A stretch of 41,435 bases of DNA from the NCBI GenBank assembly GCA_025359625.1, contig JANYFT010000349.1:1-41435 (forward strand), written 5' to 3'. Source of the DNA: Ferruginibacter sp. Its GTDB lineage: Bacteria > Bacteroidota > Bacteroidia > Chitinophagales > Chitinophagaceae. Under the pieces are notes generated by a model that was given only the letters and a program-made list of their open reading frames with translations, did not search any database and had not been told where the DNA came from. The position numbers and the translations under genes are program-made. Shown one piece after another: positions 17,343-26,656 of this stretch (position 1 is the stretch's first letter; every line of letters begins with the position of its first letter).

Positions 17343-18956
17343 ATGTTTAAAAAATTAATTGCCATATTTTTTGCCCCGCTGTTTTTTATTACTGTCTTTT
17401 CTCAAACATCAACTGTTCACCCCAAATTAAAAGGATGGCATTTACTCAATTACCAGCAGGATGGCTATTTGGGCACCGGAGTAAAAGAAGCGTATGAATT
17501 ATTAGAAGGCAGAAAGAGTACTACGGTAATAATTGCAGTAATTGATAGTGGCATAGATACATTGCATGAAGACCTTAAACCTGCACTATGGACCAACCCA
17601 AAAGAAATACCCGGCAACGGAAAAGATGATGATGGAAACGGATATACTGATGATATACATGGCTGGAATTTTTGTGGTGCATCCAACGGCGAAAACATGG
17701 CGGTGAACACACACGAAATTGCCCGTGTGTACCATCACTGGAAAAAAGAATTTGACGGAAAGCAAGCAAGTGAAATTGCCGCCGACAGAAAATTTTTATT
17801 TCAACAATGGAAACGTTCCCAAAAGTTGCTTGTTAAACAATATGATGAGTATGTAAAAAGCTATCCGAATATTGAAAGTTTTTCATCAAGCCTACAAACA
17901 ACCAATCGGCTTATAATTACTTATCTGGATAAATCAACTTTTACAAAAAGAGAGATTACAACTATTCAAAATGTGGATAGCCTTGGCTGGGCGGCTGCTG
18001 TATGGATGGACCTGTTAAAAAAAACGGATGATACTACTGTTACAAATGCAGTCATCATTAGTGAAGTTAATACTTATAAAAATAACTTACTGGCCAATAA
18101 AAAAAGAATGGAAGATGAGCCTGTTGATTACAGGGGTGCCCTTACAAAAGATAAGTATGAAGATGTTAATGACAGTATTTATGGCAACAACAATTTGTAT
18201 GACCATGCAGGTAATCATGGCACACATGTATCGGGCATTATTGGAGCGGTACGTAATAATAATATTGGTGTGGATGGCATTGTAGATAATGTACGCATCA
18301 TGTTTATAAGGGCCGTACCGGGTGGTGACGAACATGATAAAGATGTAGCATTGGCAATCAGGTATGCAGTTGATAAGGGTGCTAAAATTATCAATATGAG
18401 TTTTGGTAAACCAGTTTCGCCTTACAAAAAAATGGTAGATGGTGCAGTGAAATATGCCGAAGCAAATGGTGTGTTACTGGTACATGGTGCAGGTAATGAC
18501 GGAGTGGATATTGACAAAGAACCTTTTTACCCAAGCCCCGTTTTTATAGATGGCACCAAAGCTACCAACTACTTGACCATTGGTGCCAGTGGCGACTACA
18601 GTACCGGCTCATTGATAGCAAATTTTTCTAACTATGGCAAAGGGGTAGATATTTTTGCACCCGGTGTTTATATCAACTCAACCACTTTTAACAATGGGTA
18701 CGAGGCTTTTGATGGCACCAGTATGGCAAGCCCTGTTGCTGCTGGTGTGGCTGGTTTAATAAAATCATATTTCCCTGATATTACGCCTGAGCAAATGATT
18801 GACTTGTTGTTAAAAACAGGTACTGCTGTTAACGAACCAGTCACCATTCCCGGTGGAGATAAAAAAGTAGATATGTTACAATTGTGCAAGAGTGGCAAAA
18901 TTATAAATGCTTATGAAGCTGTAAAATTGGCGATTAAATTATATGACAAAAAATGA
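17343..18956 (+). CDS. exported S8 subtilisin-like serine protease
   Basis: This 537-residue exported protease has a signal peptide ending near ..VFSQ (about residue 21). The subtilase triad is complete: Asp68 (VIDSGIDTLH), His292 (NHGTHVSG) and Ser460 (GTSMASP), with oxyanion Asn385 (GAGND). The gap between Asp and His is 224 residues, against about 32 in classical subtilisin, because of a helical insert at about 110-270. A calcium-loop-like segment, GNGKDDDGNGYTDD (about 90-103), precedes the insert. This layout is known in a Bacteroidota group of S8 peptidases. There is no C-terminal secretion domain, so it should act in the periplasm or be released by cleavage of the signal only. Confidence 0.93.
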   Translation: MFKKLIAIFFAPLFFITVFSQTSTVHPKLKGWHLLNYQQDGYLGTGVKEAYELLEGRKSTTVIIAVIDSGIDTLHEDLKPALWTNPKEIPGNGKDDDGNGYTDDIHGWNFCGASNGENMAVNTHEIARVYHHWKKEFDGKQASEIAADRKFLFQQWKRSQKLLVKQYDEYVKSYPNIESFSSSLQTTNRLIITYLDKSTFTKREITTIQNVDSLGWAAAVWMDLLKKTDDTTVTNAVIISEVNTYKNNLLANKKRMEDEPVDYRGALTKDKYEDVNDSIYGNNNLYDHAGNHGTHVSGIIGAVRNNNIGVDGIVDNVRIMFIRAVPGGDEHDKDVALAIRYAVDKGAKIINMSFGKPVSPYKKMVDGAVKYAEANGVLLVHGAGNDGVDIDKEPFYPSPVFIDGTKATNYLTIGASGDYSTGSLIANFSNYGKGVDIFAPGVYINSTTFNNGYEAFDGTSMASPVAAGVAGLIKSYFPDITPEQMIDLLLKTGTAVNEPVTIPGGDKKVDMLQLCKSGKIINAYEAVKLAIKLYDKK

Positions 18957-18969
18957 TGAACAGAATAGA

Positions 18970-19012
18970 TTGTTAAAAGAAGCAACCAACTGTGTAAGTT
19001 TGGCTAAATTTG
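18970..19012 (+). promoter_or_regulatory. candidate promoter with TTG and two -7 boxes
   Basis: TTG at 18970-18972 is separated by 22 bp from TAAGTTTG (18995-19002), matching the Bacteroidota pattern TTG-N17-23-TAnnTTTG. A second box, TAAATTTG, lies at 19005-19012. The gene start at 19035 follows 22-32 bp later. Confidence 0.45.
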
Positions 19013-19034
19013 TACCTTATAAAATAATTGATAC

Positions 19035-19391
19035 ATGCTAATTGACATTATTGCGCTGTTTTTTCTTTGCAAAAAAAATGGAATCCTGGCGGTTCAAAAA
19101 GGTTTAAATGCAACCAAATGGAAATGGTACACCATATTGGGCTGGTTTGCTGCTGAAATTGTGGGGCTGATTTTGGGTGTGTTATTGTTTGGAAAAAACA
19201 ATCTTGAAAATTTAACTGATATAAATGCATTTGAAAAAAATAATTTTTATGGCTTAGCTGCCCTTGGATTAATAAGTGCCTTTGGAGGGTATTTAATTGT
19301 AAAAGCTATTTTAGAAAAAAAGCCGGATACATTTGATGAAGACATCAACAAAATCGGCGTAAACGATTTGCAACCTCCAGCAAAGAGGTAA
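19035..19391 (+). CDS. small membrane protein of unknown function
   Basis: This 118-residue protein is unrecognised. Two clear hydrophobic spans are visible at about residues 31-54 and 72-92, and the first dozen residues are also hydrophobic and may be a third, short span. A polar segment KNNLENLTDINAFEKN separates the two main spans, and the last 25 residues are charged and probably cytoplasmic. The gene has its own promoter-like elements and terminator, so it looks like a real single-gene unit, although nothing about its job can be inferred from neighbours. Confidence 0.72.
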   Translation: MLIDIIALFFLCKKNGILAVQKGLNATKWKWYTILGWFAAEIVGLILGVLLFGKNNLENLTDINAFEKNNFYGLAALGLISAFGGYLIVKAILEKKPDTFDEDINKIGVNDLQPPAKR

Positions 19392-19412
19392 CTATCTATT
19401 TATAATCTGCAG

Positions 19413-19434
19413 CCCTTAAAAAGGGTTTTTTTAT
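19413..19434 (+). terminator. short intrinsic terminator
   Basis: CCCTT-AAA-AAGGG followed immediately by seven T residues, 22 bp after the stop of the small membrane protein gene. The stem is short but the T-run is strong. Confidence 0.7.
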
Positions 19435-19516
19435 TTCGTTTTAGCAATTGATTAATAACTTTATCCACCAAGATCCATTTACTTCGTTATCTATTAGTCA
19501 ACCGAAATTAATTACT

Positions 19517-21922
19517 ATGTTAAAAAGCAGCCTCTATAAAGTTATTGCCCTTTCCTTTTCTTTTATAGTTGTAATAACTGGCTTGAAGGCACAACGTATT
19601 GATTCATTATTGAATATTTTAGAAGAGAATTATCCGCAGGAAAAAATACACCTGCACATGGATAAGTTGTATTATAACCCTGGCGAAACAATTTGGTTTA
19701 AAGCCTACATCACAACAGACAATTTGCCCACAGCCCTCAGCAAAACCTGCTATGCAGAACTAATTGATGAAAAAGGAACAATCCTTCAAAGAAAAATGAT
19801 GCCTGTTTTAGAATCGGGGGCAGCTTCAAATTTCGAGTTGCCGGATACTTTACATTCCAACAAAATATTTGTAAAGGCCTATACTTCCTGGATGCTGAAT
19901 TTTGATTCTTCTTTATTATATCTGCAGCCAATTCATATCATCCCATTAAAATCGGCTGTCAAAAAATTACCGGTAAATCCTTCTTACAGTTTAACCCTAT
20001 TCCCCGAAGGAGGAGATCTTGTGGACGGTGTTAGCTCAATAGTAGCCTTTAAAGCCACCGACCAGGAAGGCACGCCAACTGTGGTGTCTGGAAATGTGGT
20101 TGATGGAAAAGGTAATAAAATAACTTCTTTTTCATCTGTACACGATGGCATGGGTTATTTTTCTTTACTGCCATCGACAGCTGAAGAATATAAAGCTGTT
20201 TGGAAAGATAAAAAAGGGGTACAACATGAAACCGCATTGCCAGATGCAAAAAAAGAAGGTCTTGTTTTAAGTATTGCTTATTCGGGTAACCACCTGCAAT
20301 ATACTTTAGCAAGGCAGGGTAATATAGCTCTATCTTCTACCATCTATTATGTAATTGCACAAATGCAGCAACGGCGGGTTTACAGCGCTAAAGTAAACCT
20401 TACCAAACCAACTGTTACCGCACCCATTATAACCGACAGCCTGCCCAATGGGGTTTTGCAGTTGACTATTTTTAATGCAGCCCAACAGCCTGTTGCAGAA
20501 AGAATTGTATTTATCAATAACAATACTTATTATTTTAATACAGATCTGCATGCGGTGGAAAAAAATCTTACTAAACGCAGCCGCAATGTTTTACAGGTAG
20601 ATGTAGGCAATAACCTGCTCACCAATTTATCGATCTCCGTAACAGATGGCACCATTAATCCTGTTACCAATAATGAAGAAAATATTTACACGCAATTGTT
20701 GCTGACCAGCGATTTGAAAGGCTACATATATAATCCTGCCTACTACTTCTCCAGCGATGAAGATTCTGTTAAACAACACTTGGACCTGGTAATGCTGACA
20801 AATGGGTGGAGAAGGTTTAAATGGGAAAATGTGCTTGCTGAAAAGTGGCCGGTATTAACCATGCTCCCTGAAGATTTTATTTCTATTAAAGGTAAAGTGC
20901 TGGGTTTATCCAAACTTCAGTTAGCCAACAAGGAATTAACAGGTATTTTAAAAACAAAGGAAGGAAACACTAATTTTTTAAATATCCCTTTGGGTAAAGA
21001 CGGACAATTTAGGGTAGATAAATTTTACTTTTTTGACACCGCTAAATTATATTATCAGTTTAATAACGACAAAGACAAAACCCTTACTACGTCTGCCAGT
21101 TTTGCCTTTACCAACAGCTTTATAAAATCGCCTGTCCAATCAGTGGGTTTACTTTCCTCTTTGTATGCACCTGCAAAAACAGACAGCATAATTTTACTAA
21201 AAAGCAGTGCCCTTGCCAAACTGCAACGGGAACAAACAGAAAGAAATAAAATACAAACATTAAGTACGGTTGTTGTAAAAGTGAAGCAAAAAAGTTTAAA
21301 AGAAAAAATGGAAGCTGAGTATACCTCCGGATTATTTAGCGGTGGCGATGGGTACACTTTTACCACAGAAGATGACCCGTTTGCCAAATCTGCTCAGAGC
21401 ATTTTGAGTTATTTACAGGGCAAGGTAGCCGGTTTGCAAATATCAACAACAGGCGAAGGAAGTGCTACCTGGCGTGGAAGTCCAACCAGCTTTTTTTTGA
21501 ATGAAATGAATACTAATGTTAGCCAATTACAGTCAACTTCCATGGCCGATGTAGCGATGATAAAAATATTTCGTCCCCCATTTTTTGGTGCCATGGGCGG
21601 CGGTGCCGGCGGCGCCATTGCAGTATACACTAAAAAAGGTGCAGCAGCCAATTCATCTGTAAAAGGATTGGATTTTGCTAATCTTGCAGGCTATTCTGTT
21701 ATCAAACAGTTTTTTTCTCCCAACTACCAAATTACCAATGACCCAACTGTAGAGGATTACAGGACCACTCTTTACTGGAACCCCTTTTTATTAATTGATA
21801 AAAACAGCCGGCGCATTACTATCCCATTTTACAATAGTGACAACTGCAAAAAATTAAGGGTTATTATAGAAGGCATCAATGAACTTGGGCAGTTAACAAG
21901 AGAAGAAAAGATTTTTGAATGA
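19517..21922 (+). CDS. exported MG2-like / TonB-plug domain protein without barrel
   Basis: This protein of about 801 residues is exported (signal ending LKAQ, about residue 26). It starts with an MG2-like macroglobulin domain (about 42-125; EKIHLHMDKLYYNPGE is typical) and further beta domains to about 480. Near the C-terminus is a TonB-receptor plug domain (about 560-690), recognised by YLQGKVAGLQIS at 633-644 and the GGAGGAIAVYTKKG turn. A 22-strand barrel is missing, so it is not a transporter by itself. This architecture occurs in many Bacteroidota and its role is unsettled. I chose the ATG at 19517 because the open frame upstream (to TTG 19448) only adds 23 residues ahead of a normal signal peptide. 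Confidence 0.85.
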   Translation: MLKSSLYKVIALSFSFIVVITGLKAQRIDSLLNILEENYPQEKIHLHMDKLYYNPGETIWFKAYITTDNLPTALSKTCYAELIDEKGTILQRKMMPVLESGAASNFELPDTLHSNKIFVKAYTSWMLNFDSSLLYLQPIHIIPLKSAVKKLPVNPSYSLTLFPEGGDLVDGVSSIVAFKATDQEGTPTVVSGNVVDGKGNKITSFSSVHDGMGYFSLLPSTAEEYKAVWKDKKGVQHETALPDAKKEGLVLSIAYSGNHLQYTLARQGNIALSSTIYYVIAQMQQRRVYSAKVNLTKPTVTAPIITDSLPNGVLQLTIFNAAQQPVAERIVFINNNTYYFNTDLHAVEKNLTKRSRNVLQVDVGNNLLTNLSISVTDGTINPVTNNEENIYTQLLLTSDLKGYIYNPAYYFSSDEDSVKQHLDLVMLTNGWRRFKWENVLAEKWPVLTMLPEDFISIKGKVLGLSKLQLANKELTGILKTKEGNTNFLNIPLGKDGQFRVDKFYFFDTAKLYYQFNNDKDKTLTTSASFAFTNSFIKSPVQSVGLLSSLYAPAKTDSIILLKSSALAKLQREQTERNKIQTLSTVVVKVKQKSLKEKMEAEYTSGLFSGGDGYTFTTEDDPFAKSAQSILSYLQGKVAGLQISTTGEGSATWRGSPTSFFLNEMNTNVSQLQSTSMADVAMIKIFRPPFFGAMGGGAGGAIAVYTKKGAAANSSVKGLDFANLAGYSVIKQFFSPNYQITNDPTVEDYRTTLYWNPFLLIDKNSRRITIPFYNSDNCKKLRVIIEGINELGQLTREEKIFE

Positions 21923-21925
21923 CGG

Positions 21926-21956
21926 CGTTATCCTTTTGATAACGGGCTTCTCTTTT
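21926..21956 (+). terminator. hairpin after the plug-domain gene
   Basis: A perfect seven-base stem, CGTTATC-CTTTT-GATAACG (21926-21944), begins three bases after the stop codon. It is followed by GGCTTCTCTTTT, so the T-run is slightly displaced. It is probably a terminator for the plus-strand gene. Confidence 0.6.
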
Positions 21957-21996
21957 AGTTCCTTATCCTTCAACAAAAACTATTTTGTATCGCTTG

Positions 21997-24327
21997 CTAT
22001 TGACCCTTTTTAGGTGCCATCAGCAACAACAATACGGGTAACAATATAAGATTGGTAAGCGTTGCCACCAACAGCGTAACAGAAGTAAGCCACCCCAAAG
22101 ATTTGGTGCCACCAAAACTGCTCATACAAAAAATAATGAATCCTGCTATCAACACCATAGAAGTATACATAATGCTTAAGCCGGTGTTTTTGATAGTGTT
22201 ACTAACTGTTGTCTTTACATCATTGTTATAAGTTGGCATCTCCTGTTTATAATTTACTAAAAATCGGATGGTAATATCTATTGCAATGCCTAATGCAACG
22301 CTAAAAATCAATACTGTAGATGGTTTTAGCGGCACACCGGCCCAACCCATTACACCGGCTGTAATAATTAAAGGGATAACATTGGGTATTAAAGAGCAAA
22401 CCAATATCCTGGCCGATTTAAAAAGGTACAACATACAAACAGCAATAAGCAGAAAGGCATACACAATACTTTCCTTTAAACCATTGATGATAAAGCGGCT
22501 TCCCTCCAAAAAAGTAATGCTGCTACCTGTTAGCGTTACCTTATATTGAGTACTGTCAAAAAGCTTATCAGTTTGTTGCTGGATACCGTTTAATAATAGC
22601 GGTAATTGTTGTGTGCCGACATCTGCCATGCTTATGCTTATTCGGGTAGCCTGCCTTGAGGTATCCATAAAAGCAGCTAACATTTTTGTGAGATTGTTTT
22701 TGCTGCTGGTGTCATTTTTATTGGGCCGTAAATATTCGCCCACAAAAGCACCATCAAAAGAATTGGGCAACAGGTAATTGACAGAATCGCCATCATAAAA
22801 AGCCTGCTTGGCAAACTTTAATCCTTCGGCAATGCTTAGCGGCTTGTTCATTTCTTTTTGCGCTGTTATATATTGTGCTAAAGAATCTACCTTTCCAAAA
22901 ACGGTTAAAGCCCGCATACCTGCAAGGCCATTGCGTTTTTTAGTATCTACCACAATTTCCAGCGGCATCACCCCTTTAAAATTGTGTTCAAAAAATTTAA
23001 GGTCGGTATAAATCTTATCATCTTTTGGCAAGTCATCTACAATAAAACCAACCGTCTTTAATTTAAAAATACCTGCAACAGCAATAATAAGTACCAATGC
23101 TGTAATGCCAAATACTATTTTTTTATGGTTCATTACCCAGTACTCTATCTTCAATAAAAAAGAAGTAATCCACCGGTTATTCAAATACTTTGTTTGCGCA
23201 GGTTTAGGGGCAGGAAGATAACTTAAGGCAGCAGGTAATAAAATAAAAGAGATCACAAAAATAAACATGATACTGATACCTGCCACCACACCAAATTCTT
23301 TTAAGATAGCGCTTCTTGTTAAAGCAAATACGGCAAACCCGATAGCAGCGGTGATGTTACAAAAAAGGGTGACCACGCCCATTTTACTGACCATATCTAC
23401 CAGGGATTTATTTTTATCACCGCCTGTAATGAAAGCAGTATGGTATTTATTAATGAAGTAGATACAATTGGGTATGCCTATCACTACTACCAATGGTGGC
23501 GTTAATGCAGTAAGTAAAGTAATTTTATAGCCACACAGATAAAGAAAACCTACACTCCATATCACCCCTAAAATTACTACCAGTAAGGAAAGGATAGTTG
23601 TGCTTATTGAACGAAAGAAGATCAATAATATCAGGGCACTTAAAATGAGCGAACCAATTAAAAAAAGCCTCATTTCATTTTTAATTTTGTTCGATACCAG
23701 GGTTCTTATCAAAGGCAAACCGCTTATGTAAGTTGTTATTTTTGTTTCAGTTTCAAATGCATTTACCGCTTTGCTGATATCATTTACTATCTGCGTGCGC
23801 TTGGGAGAATTAAGGGAATCTTTATTGATACGCACCCCCATTAAATAGGCATTGGTTTCAGGATTGTATAATAGGGATCTGTAAAAAGGCAGATTAAAAA
23901 AAACAGCTTTTGCGCTATCCAGTTCAGACTGTGCAGAAATGCTATCTGCAAATATTTTAACTGCATTTAATTTTTCTGTTACTTCATCCTTCTGTAATGT
24001 TATGGCCGATGGAACGCTTAATACACTTTCTACATTGCTTACTTTTTTTAATTGTTCTTCTAAATGCAGATACGATTTAAAAGTATTTAATTCAAAAATC
24101 TTATCACTCTGTACACCTACCACCAGTAAATTGCCATCATCACCAAATTTTTGGCGAAAGGCAACATAATCCCTGTATTTAGGGTTATCGGATGGGATAG
24201 CTTTTGCAAACTCATAGCTTAATGTAACCTTGTTGGCAAAATACCCCATTATACCCGTTACTGCAAATAAGGCAATTAAAAGTGGTAGCCGATATTGCAA
24301 AACAAATTTTCCCAGTCGCTGCCACAT
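21997..24327 (-). CDS. RND-superfamily exporter (MMPL/HAE3-like)
   Basis: This 776-residue inner-membrane protein is a proton-driven exporter of the RND superfamily, in the HAE3/MMPL branch. It shows the duplicated RND layout: helix 1 (about 13-33), a periplasmic loop (about 35-215), helices 2-6 (about 215-370), helix 7 (about 400-420), a second loop (about 425-615) and helices 8-12 (about 620-770). The FIVDDLPKDD segment after helix 7 is typical of this branch. At 776 residues it is shorter than drug-efflux RND pumps of about 1000, and no membrane-fusion or outer-membrane partner is nearby. Related proteins move lipids or hopanoids; substrate here is unknown. It is divergent from recO. Confidence 0.88.
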   Translation of the reverse strand: MWQRLGKFVLQYRLPLLIALFAVTGIMGYFANKVTLSYEFAKAIPSDNPKYRDYVAFRQKFGDDGNLLVVGVQSDKIFELNTFKSYLHLEEQLKKVSNVESVLSVPSAITLQKDEVTEKLNAVKIFADSISAQSELDSAKAVFFNLPFYRSLLYNPETNAYLMGVRINKDSLNSPKRTQIVNDISKAVNAFETETKITTYISGLPLIRTLVSNKIKNEMRLFLIGSLILSALILLIFFRSISTTILSLLVVILGVIWSVGFLYLCGYKITLLTALTPPLVVVIGIPNCIYFINKYHTAFITGGDKNKSLVDMVSKMGVVTLFCNITAAIGFAVFALTRSAILKEFGVVAGISIMFIFVISFILLPAALSYLPAPKPAQTKYLNNRWITSFLLKIEYWVMNHKKIVFGITALVLIIAVAGIFKLKTVGFIVDDLPKDDKIYTDLKFFEHNFKGVMPLEIVVDTKKRNGLAGMRALTVFGKVDSLAQYITAQKEMNKPLSIAEGLKFAKQAFYDGDSVNYLLPNSFDGAFVGEYLRPNKNDTSSKNNLTKMLAAFMDTSRQATRISISMADVGTQQLPLLLNGIQQQTDKLFDSTQYKVTLTGSSITFLEGSRFIINGLKESIVYAFLLIAVCMLYLFKSARILVCSLIPNVIPLIITAGVMGWAGVPLKPSTVLIFSVALGIAIDITIRFLVNYKQEMPTYNNDVKTTVSNTIKNTGLSIMYTSMVLIAGFIIFCMSSFGGTKSLGWLTSVTLLVATLTNLILLPVLLLLMAPKKGQ

Positions 24328-24541
24328 GTTGTTGAATATTTATTGGTTAATAATGAAAAGTGAATTACAAAGAAAGACTTTTTATATTTGTTAGCCATAC
24401 TCAGGTACGGCTAAAGTTTGTTTACAGTTATCTTTATATCCTTTAGAAAAGAATTTTTTTACTGCTGAAAATAGTAACAACATTTCAGTTTATTCGATTC
24501 TAAAAATTACGCACTGTCGCTGAGCGGTTAGACGAAAAGTT

Positions 24542-25276
24542 ATGACACACAAAACAAAAGGCATCGTTTTACGTACCATAAAATATGGTGAAACTAGTGT
24601 GGTTGTTACCATTTTTACTGAATTATTTGGCGTGCAAACCTTTATGGTAAATGGTGTACGCACTACCAAAAGATCGTCTGCCAAAGCCAATCATTTTCAA
24701 CCGGGTGCTATTTTAGATCTGGTGGTTTACCACAACGAACTGCAAAGCATGCAACGCATTAAAGAATTTAAATGGGATTTTTTATTTCAGCATGTATTGA
24801 GCGATGTAATTAAAAACAGCATTGCTTTATACATGGTAGAATTATTGCAAAAATGCTTAAATCAGCCAGAGCAAAATACTGCACTTTTCTATTTTTGCGA
24901 AGATGTTTTAGTACAGTTAGATACTGCCAATAAAGCGATAACCGCCAATATAGCCCTGTATTTTTCGCTGCACCTTACCCATTTTTTTGGTTTCAAAATG
25001 AACGATAATTATGATGCGGAACAAAATATATTAGACCTGCGGGAAGGTGGTTTTGTTGCCCAGGAACCTGCGCATGCTAATTTTATTAATGGCGAACAAG
25101 CCCTGATTACCTCGCAATTATTAAAAGTAATGCAACTTTATGAACTGGAAGATATTAAATTGCACCATGATATGCGACAAAAATTATTGCTCCATTACCA
25201 GGATTATTATGCTTTATATATACCTGATTTTGGGCAAATGAAAACGCTGATGATATTACATGAAGTATTGGGATAG
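24542..25276 (+). CDS. recO: DNA repair protein RecO
   Basis: RecO helps RecR load RecA on SSB-coated single-stranded DNA in the RecFOR recombination pathway. This 244-residue protein has the N-terminal OB-fold (about 1-80) with TKGIVLRTIKYGETSVVV and VNGVRTTKR, then a helical C-terminal domain. The CxxC zinc finger of many RecO proteins is not present; only isolated cysteines are seen around residues 100-120. That is usual in Bacteroidota and does not suggest inactivation. Length is normal. The gene begins 214 bp from the divergent RND exporter. Confidence 0.93.
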   Translation: MTHKTKGIVLRTIKYGETSVVVTIFTELFGVQTFMVNGVRTTKRSSAKANHFQPGAILDLVVYHNELQSMQRIKEFKWDFLFQHVLSDVIKNSIALYMVELLQKCLNQPEQNTALFYFCEDVLVQLDTANKAITANIALYFSLHLTHFFGFKMNDNYDAEQNILDLREGGFVAQEPAHANFINGEQALITSQLLKVMQLYELEDIKLHHDMRQKLLLHYQDYYALYIPDFGQMKTLMILHEVLG

Positions 25277-25346
25277 GTATAATTTTGGCTACCTCAATTG
25301 CGCTATTTTCTAACATCCTGTTTAATTAATTCCACAAGACCTGATA

Positions 25347-25370
25347 CTGATATTCAAAAATAAATATCAG
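25347..25370 (+). promoter_or_regulatory. perfect inverted repeat before the serine hydrolase gene
   Basis: CTGATATT-N8-AATATCAG is a perfect eight-base inverted repeat ending 12 bp before ATG 25382. A further CTGATA lies directly upstream (25341-25346), making a tandem pair. It could be an operator or an mRNA hairpin in the leader. Confidence 0.5.
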
Positions 25371-25381
25371 CAGATTACAGT

Positions 25382-26608
25382 ATGTTTATATTGACCAAAA
25401 AAATTTATATGATTGTAACAACTCAAATTTTGAAACAGAAAATAACACTTTTTATATTCCCCTTATTTTTTTTCTCCTCCATTTTTGGGCAAACAATTAA
25501 AAGAATTGATGGCACCAATATTTCTGTTGATTCCTTACAAAATAAAATTACTTATCTGATGAAAGCGGCAAATGTATCAGGCGTTTGCATTTCAGTTTTT
25601 AATAACAATAAACCGGTTTATACCAAAGCATTTGGGATGGCGAATGTTCCTGCAAAAGAAGCATTAACATCATCATCTGTACTATACGCTGCCTCCTTTG
25701 CTAAAGTAGTGTTTGCTTACATTGTAATGCAATTGGTGCAGGAAAAAATAATTGACCTGGATAAACCTTTGGTTGAATACCTTACCAAGCCTTTGGTTGA
25801 TTACGAAATAAAAGGTTTTAAAAGAGGCTACCAACAGTTAAAAAATGATGACCGCTATAAAAAAATTACCGCCAGAATGTGCCTTGACCATACCACCGGT
25901 TTCCCCAATTGGAGATGGTTTGAAGCAGACAAAAAATTGAAAATTAAATTTGATCCGGGCACCCGTTATAGCTATTCTGGCGAAGGATTATACCTGTTGC
26001 AATTTGTAATGTCACAAATAACCGGCAAAGACTATGAAACCATTTCGCAGGAAAGGGTATTTAAGCCATTGGGTTTGACCAACACAAGTCAGGTGTGGCA
26101 AACCCGCTTTGATAATAATATATGCCGGGGTCACAATGCAAAAGGCGAACCTTATGATTTAATGAAATGGAATGAAGCAAGTGCCGGTGGCTCTATGAGC
26201 ACTACCTTGACAGATTATACAAAGTTTTACACGGCGCTAATACAAAGCAAAGGCTTAAGCAAAGCCAGTTTTAATGAAATGATAAAACCACAGGTCCGTA
26301 TACGGTCCAAACAACAATTTGGCCCGGATGCTTTAGTTGACACCAATCAAAATGATACTGTTGAATTAAGTTATGGCTTAGGTGTTGGCCTGCTAAAAAC
26401 ACCTTATGGAAAAGCAGTTTTTAAAGAAGGTCACGATGATGGCTGGGGGCATTACTCCATTTGTTTTGTTGACAAAGGCATCGCCATCATTATCATGACA
26501 AATAATGACAATGGCGAAAGTCTTTTCAAAGAATTGCTGGCAACTGCCATTGGCGATATTTTTACGCCCTGGCAATGGGAGAATTATATCTCTTATGACC
26601 AAAAATAA
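25382..26608 (+). CDS. exported beta-lactamase-fold serine hydrolase
   Basis: This 408-residue protein belongs to the beta-lactamase class C / penicillin-binding-protein-like family, whose members act as esterases, peptidases or beta-lactamases. The SxxK nucleophile motif is SFAK (105-108). The second motif, Y-x-N in class C enzymes, appears as YSG (198-200), so the third position is changed. A late GHDDGWGH motif stands where the KTG/HxG box is expected. The variant second motif argues for an esterase or peptidase rather than a true beta-lactamase. The signal peptide looks best from the second Met (ATG 25409), giving a 28-residue leader ending IFGQ; from 25382 the leader is nine residues longer. 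It is convergent with the GH32 gene, 48 bp apart. Confidence 0.87.
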   Translation: MFILTKKIYMIVTTQILKQKITLFIFPLFFFSSIFGQTIKRIDGTNISVDSLQNKITYLMKAANVSGVCISVFNNNKPVYTKAFGMANVPAKEALTSSSVLYAASFAKVVFAYIVMQLVQEKIIDLDKPLVEYLTKPLVDYEIKGFKRGYQQLKNDDRYKKITARMCLDHTTGFPNWRWFEADKKLKIKFDPGTRYSYSGEGLYLLQFVMSQITGKDYETISQERVFKPLGLTNTSQVWQTRFDNNICRGHNAKGEPYDLMKWNEASAGGSMSTTLTDYTKFYTALIQSKGLSKASFNEMIKPQVRIRSKQQFGPDALVDTNQNDTVELSYGLGVGLLKTPYGKAVFKEGHDDGWGHYSICFVDKGIAIIIMTNNDNGESLFKELLATAIGDIFTPWQWENYISYDQK

Positions 26609-26656
26609 TTATTGAACAAATATTTCTTACTACAGGCAAGTTGCATAGTAAAACGT

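Noticed and set aside
24542..25276. Possible loss of function of RecO because the zinc finger is missing
   Set aside because: RecO proteins of Bacteroidota commonly lack the CxxC pairs, and the rest of the protein is of normal length and pattern.
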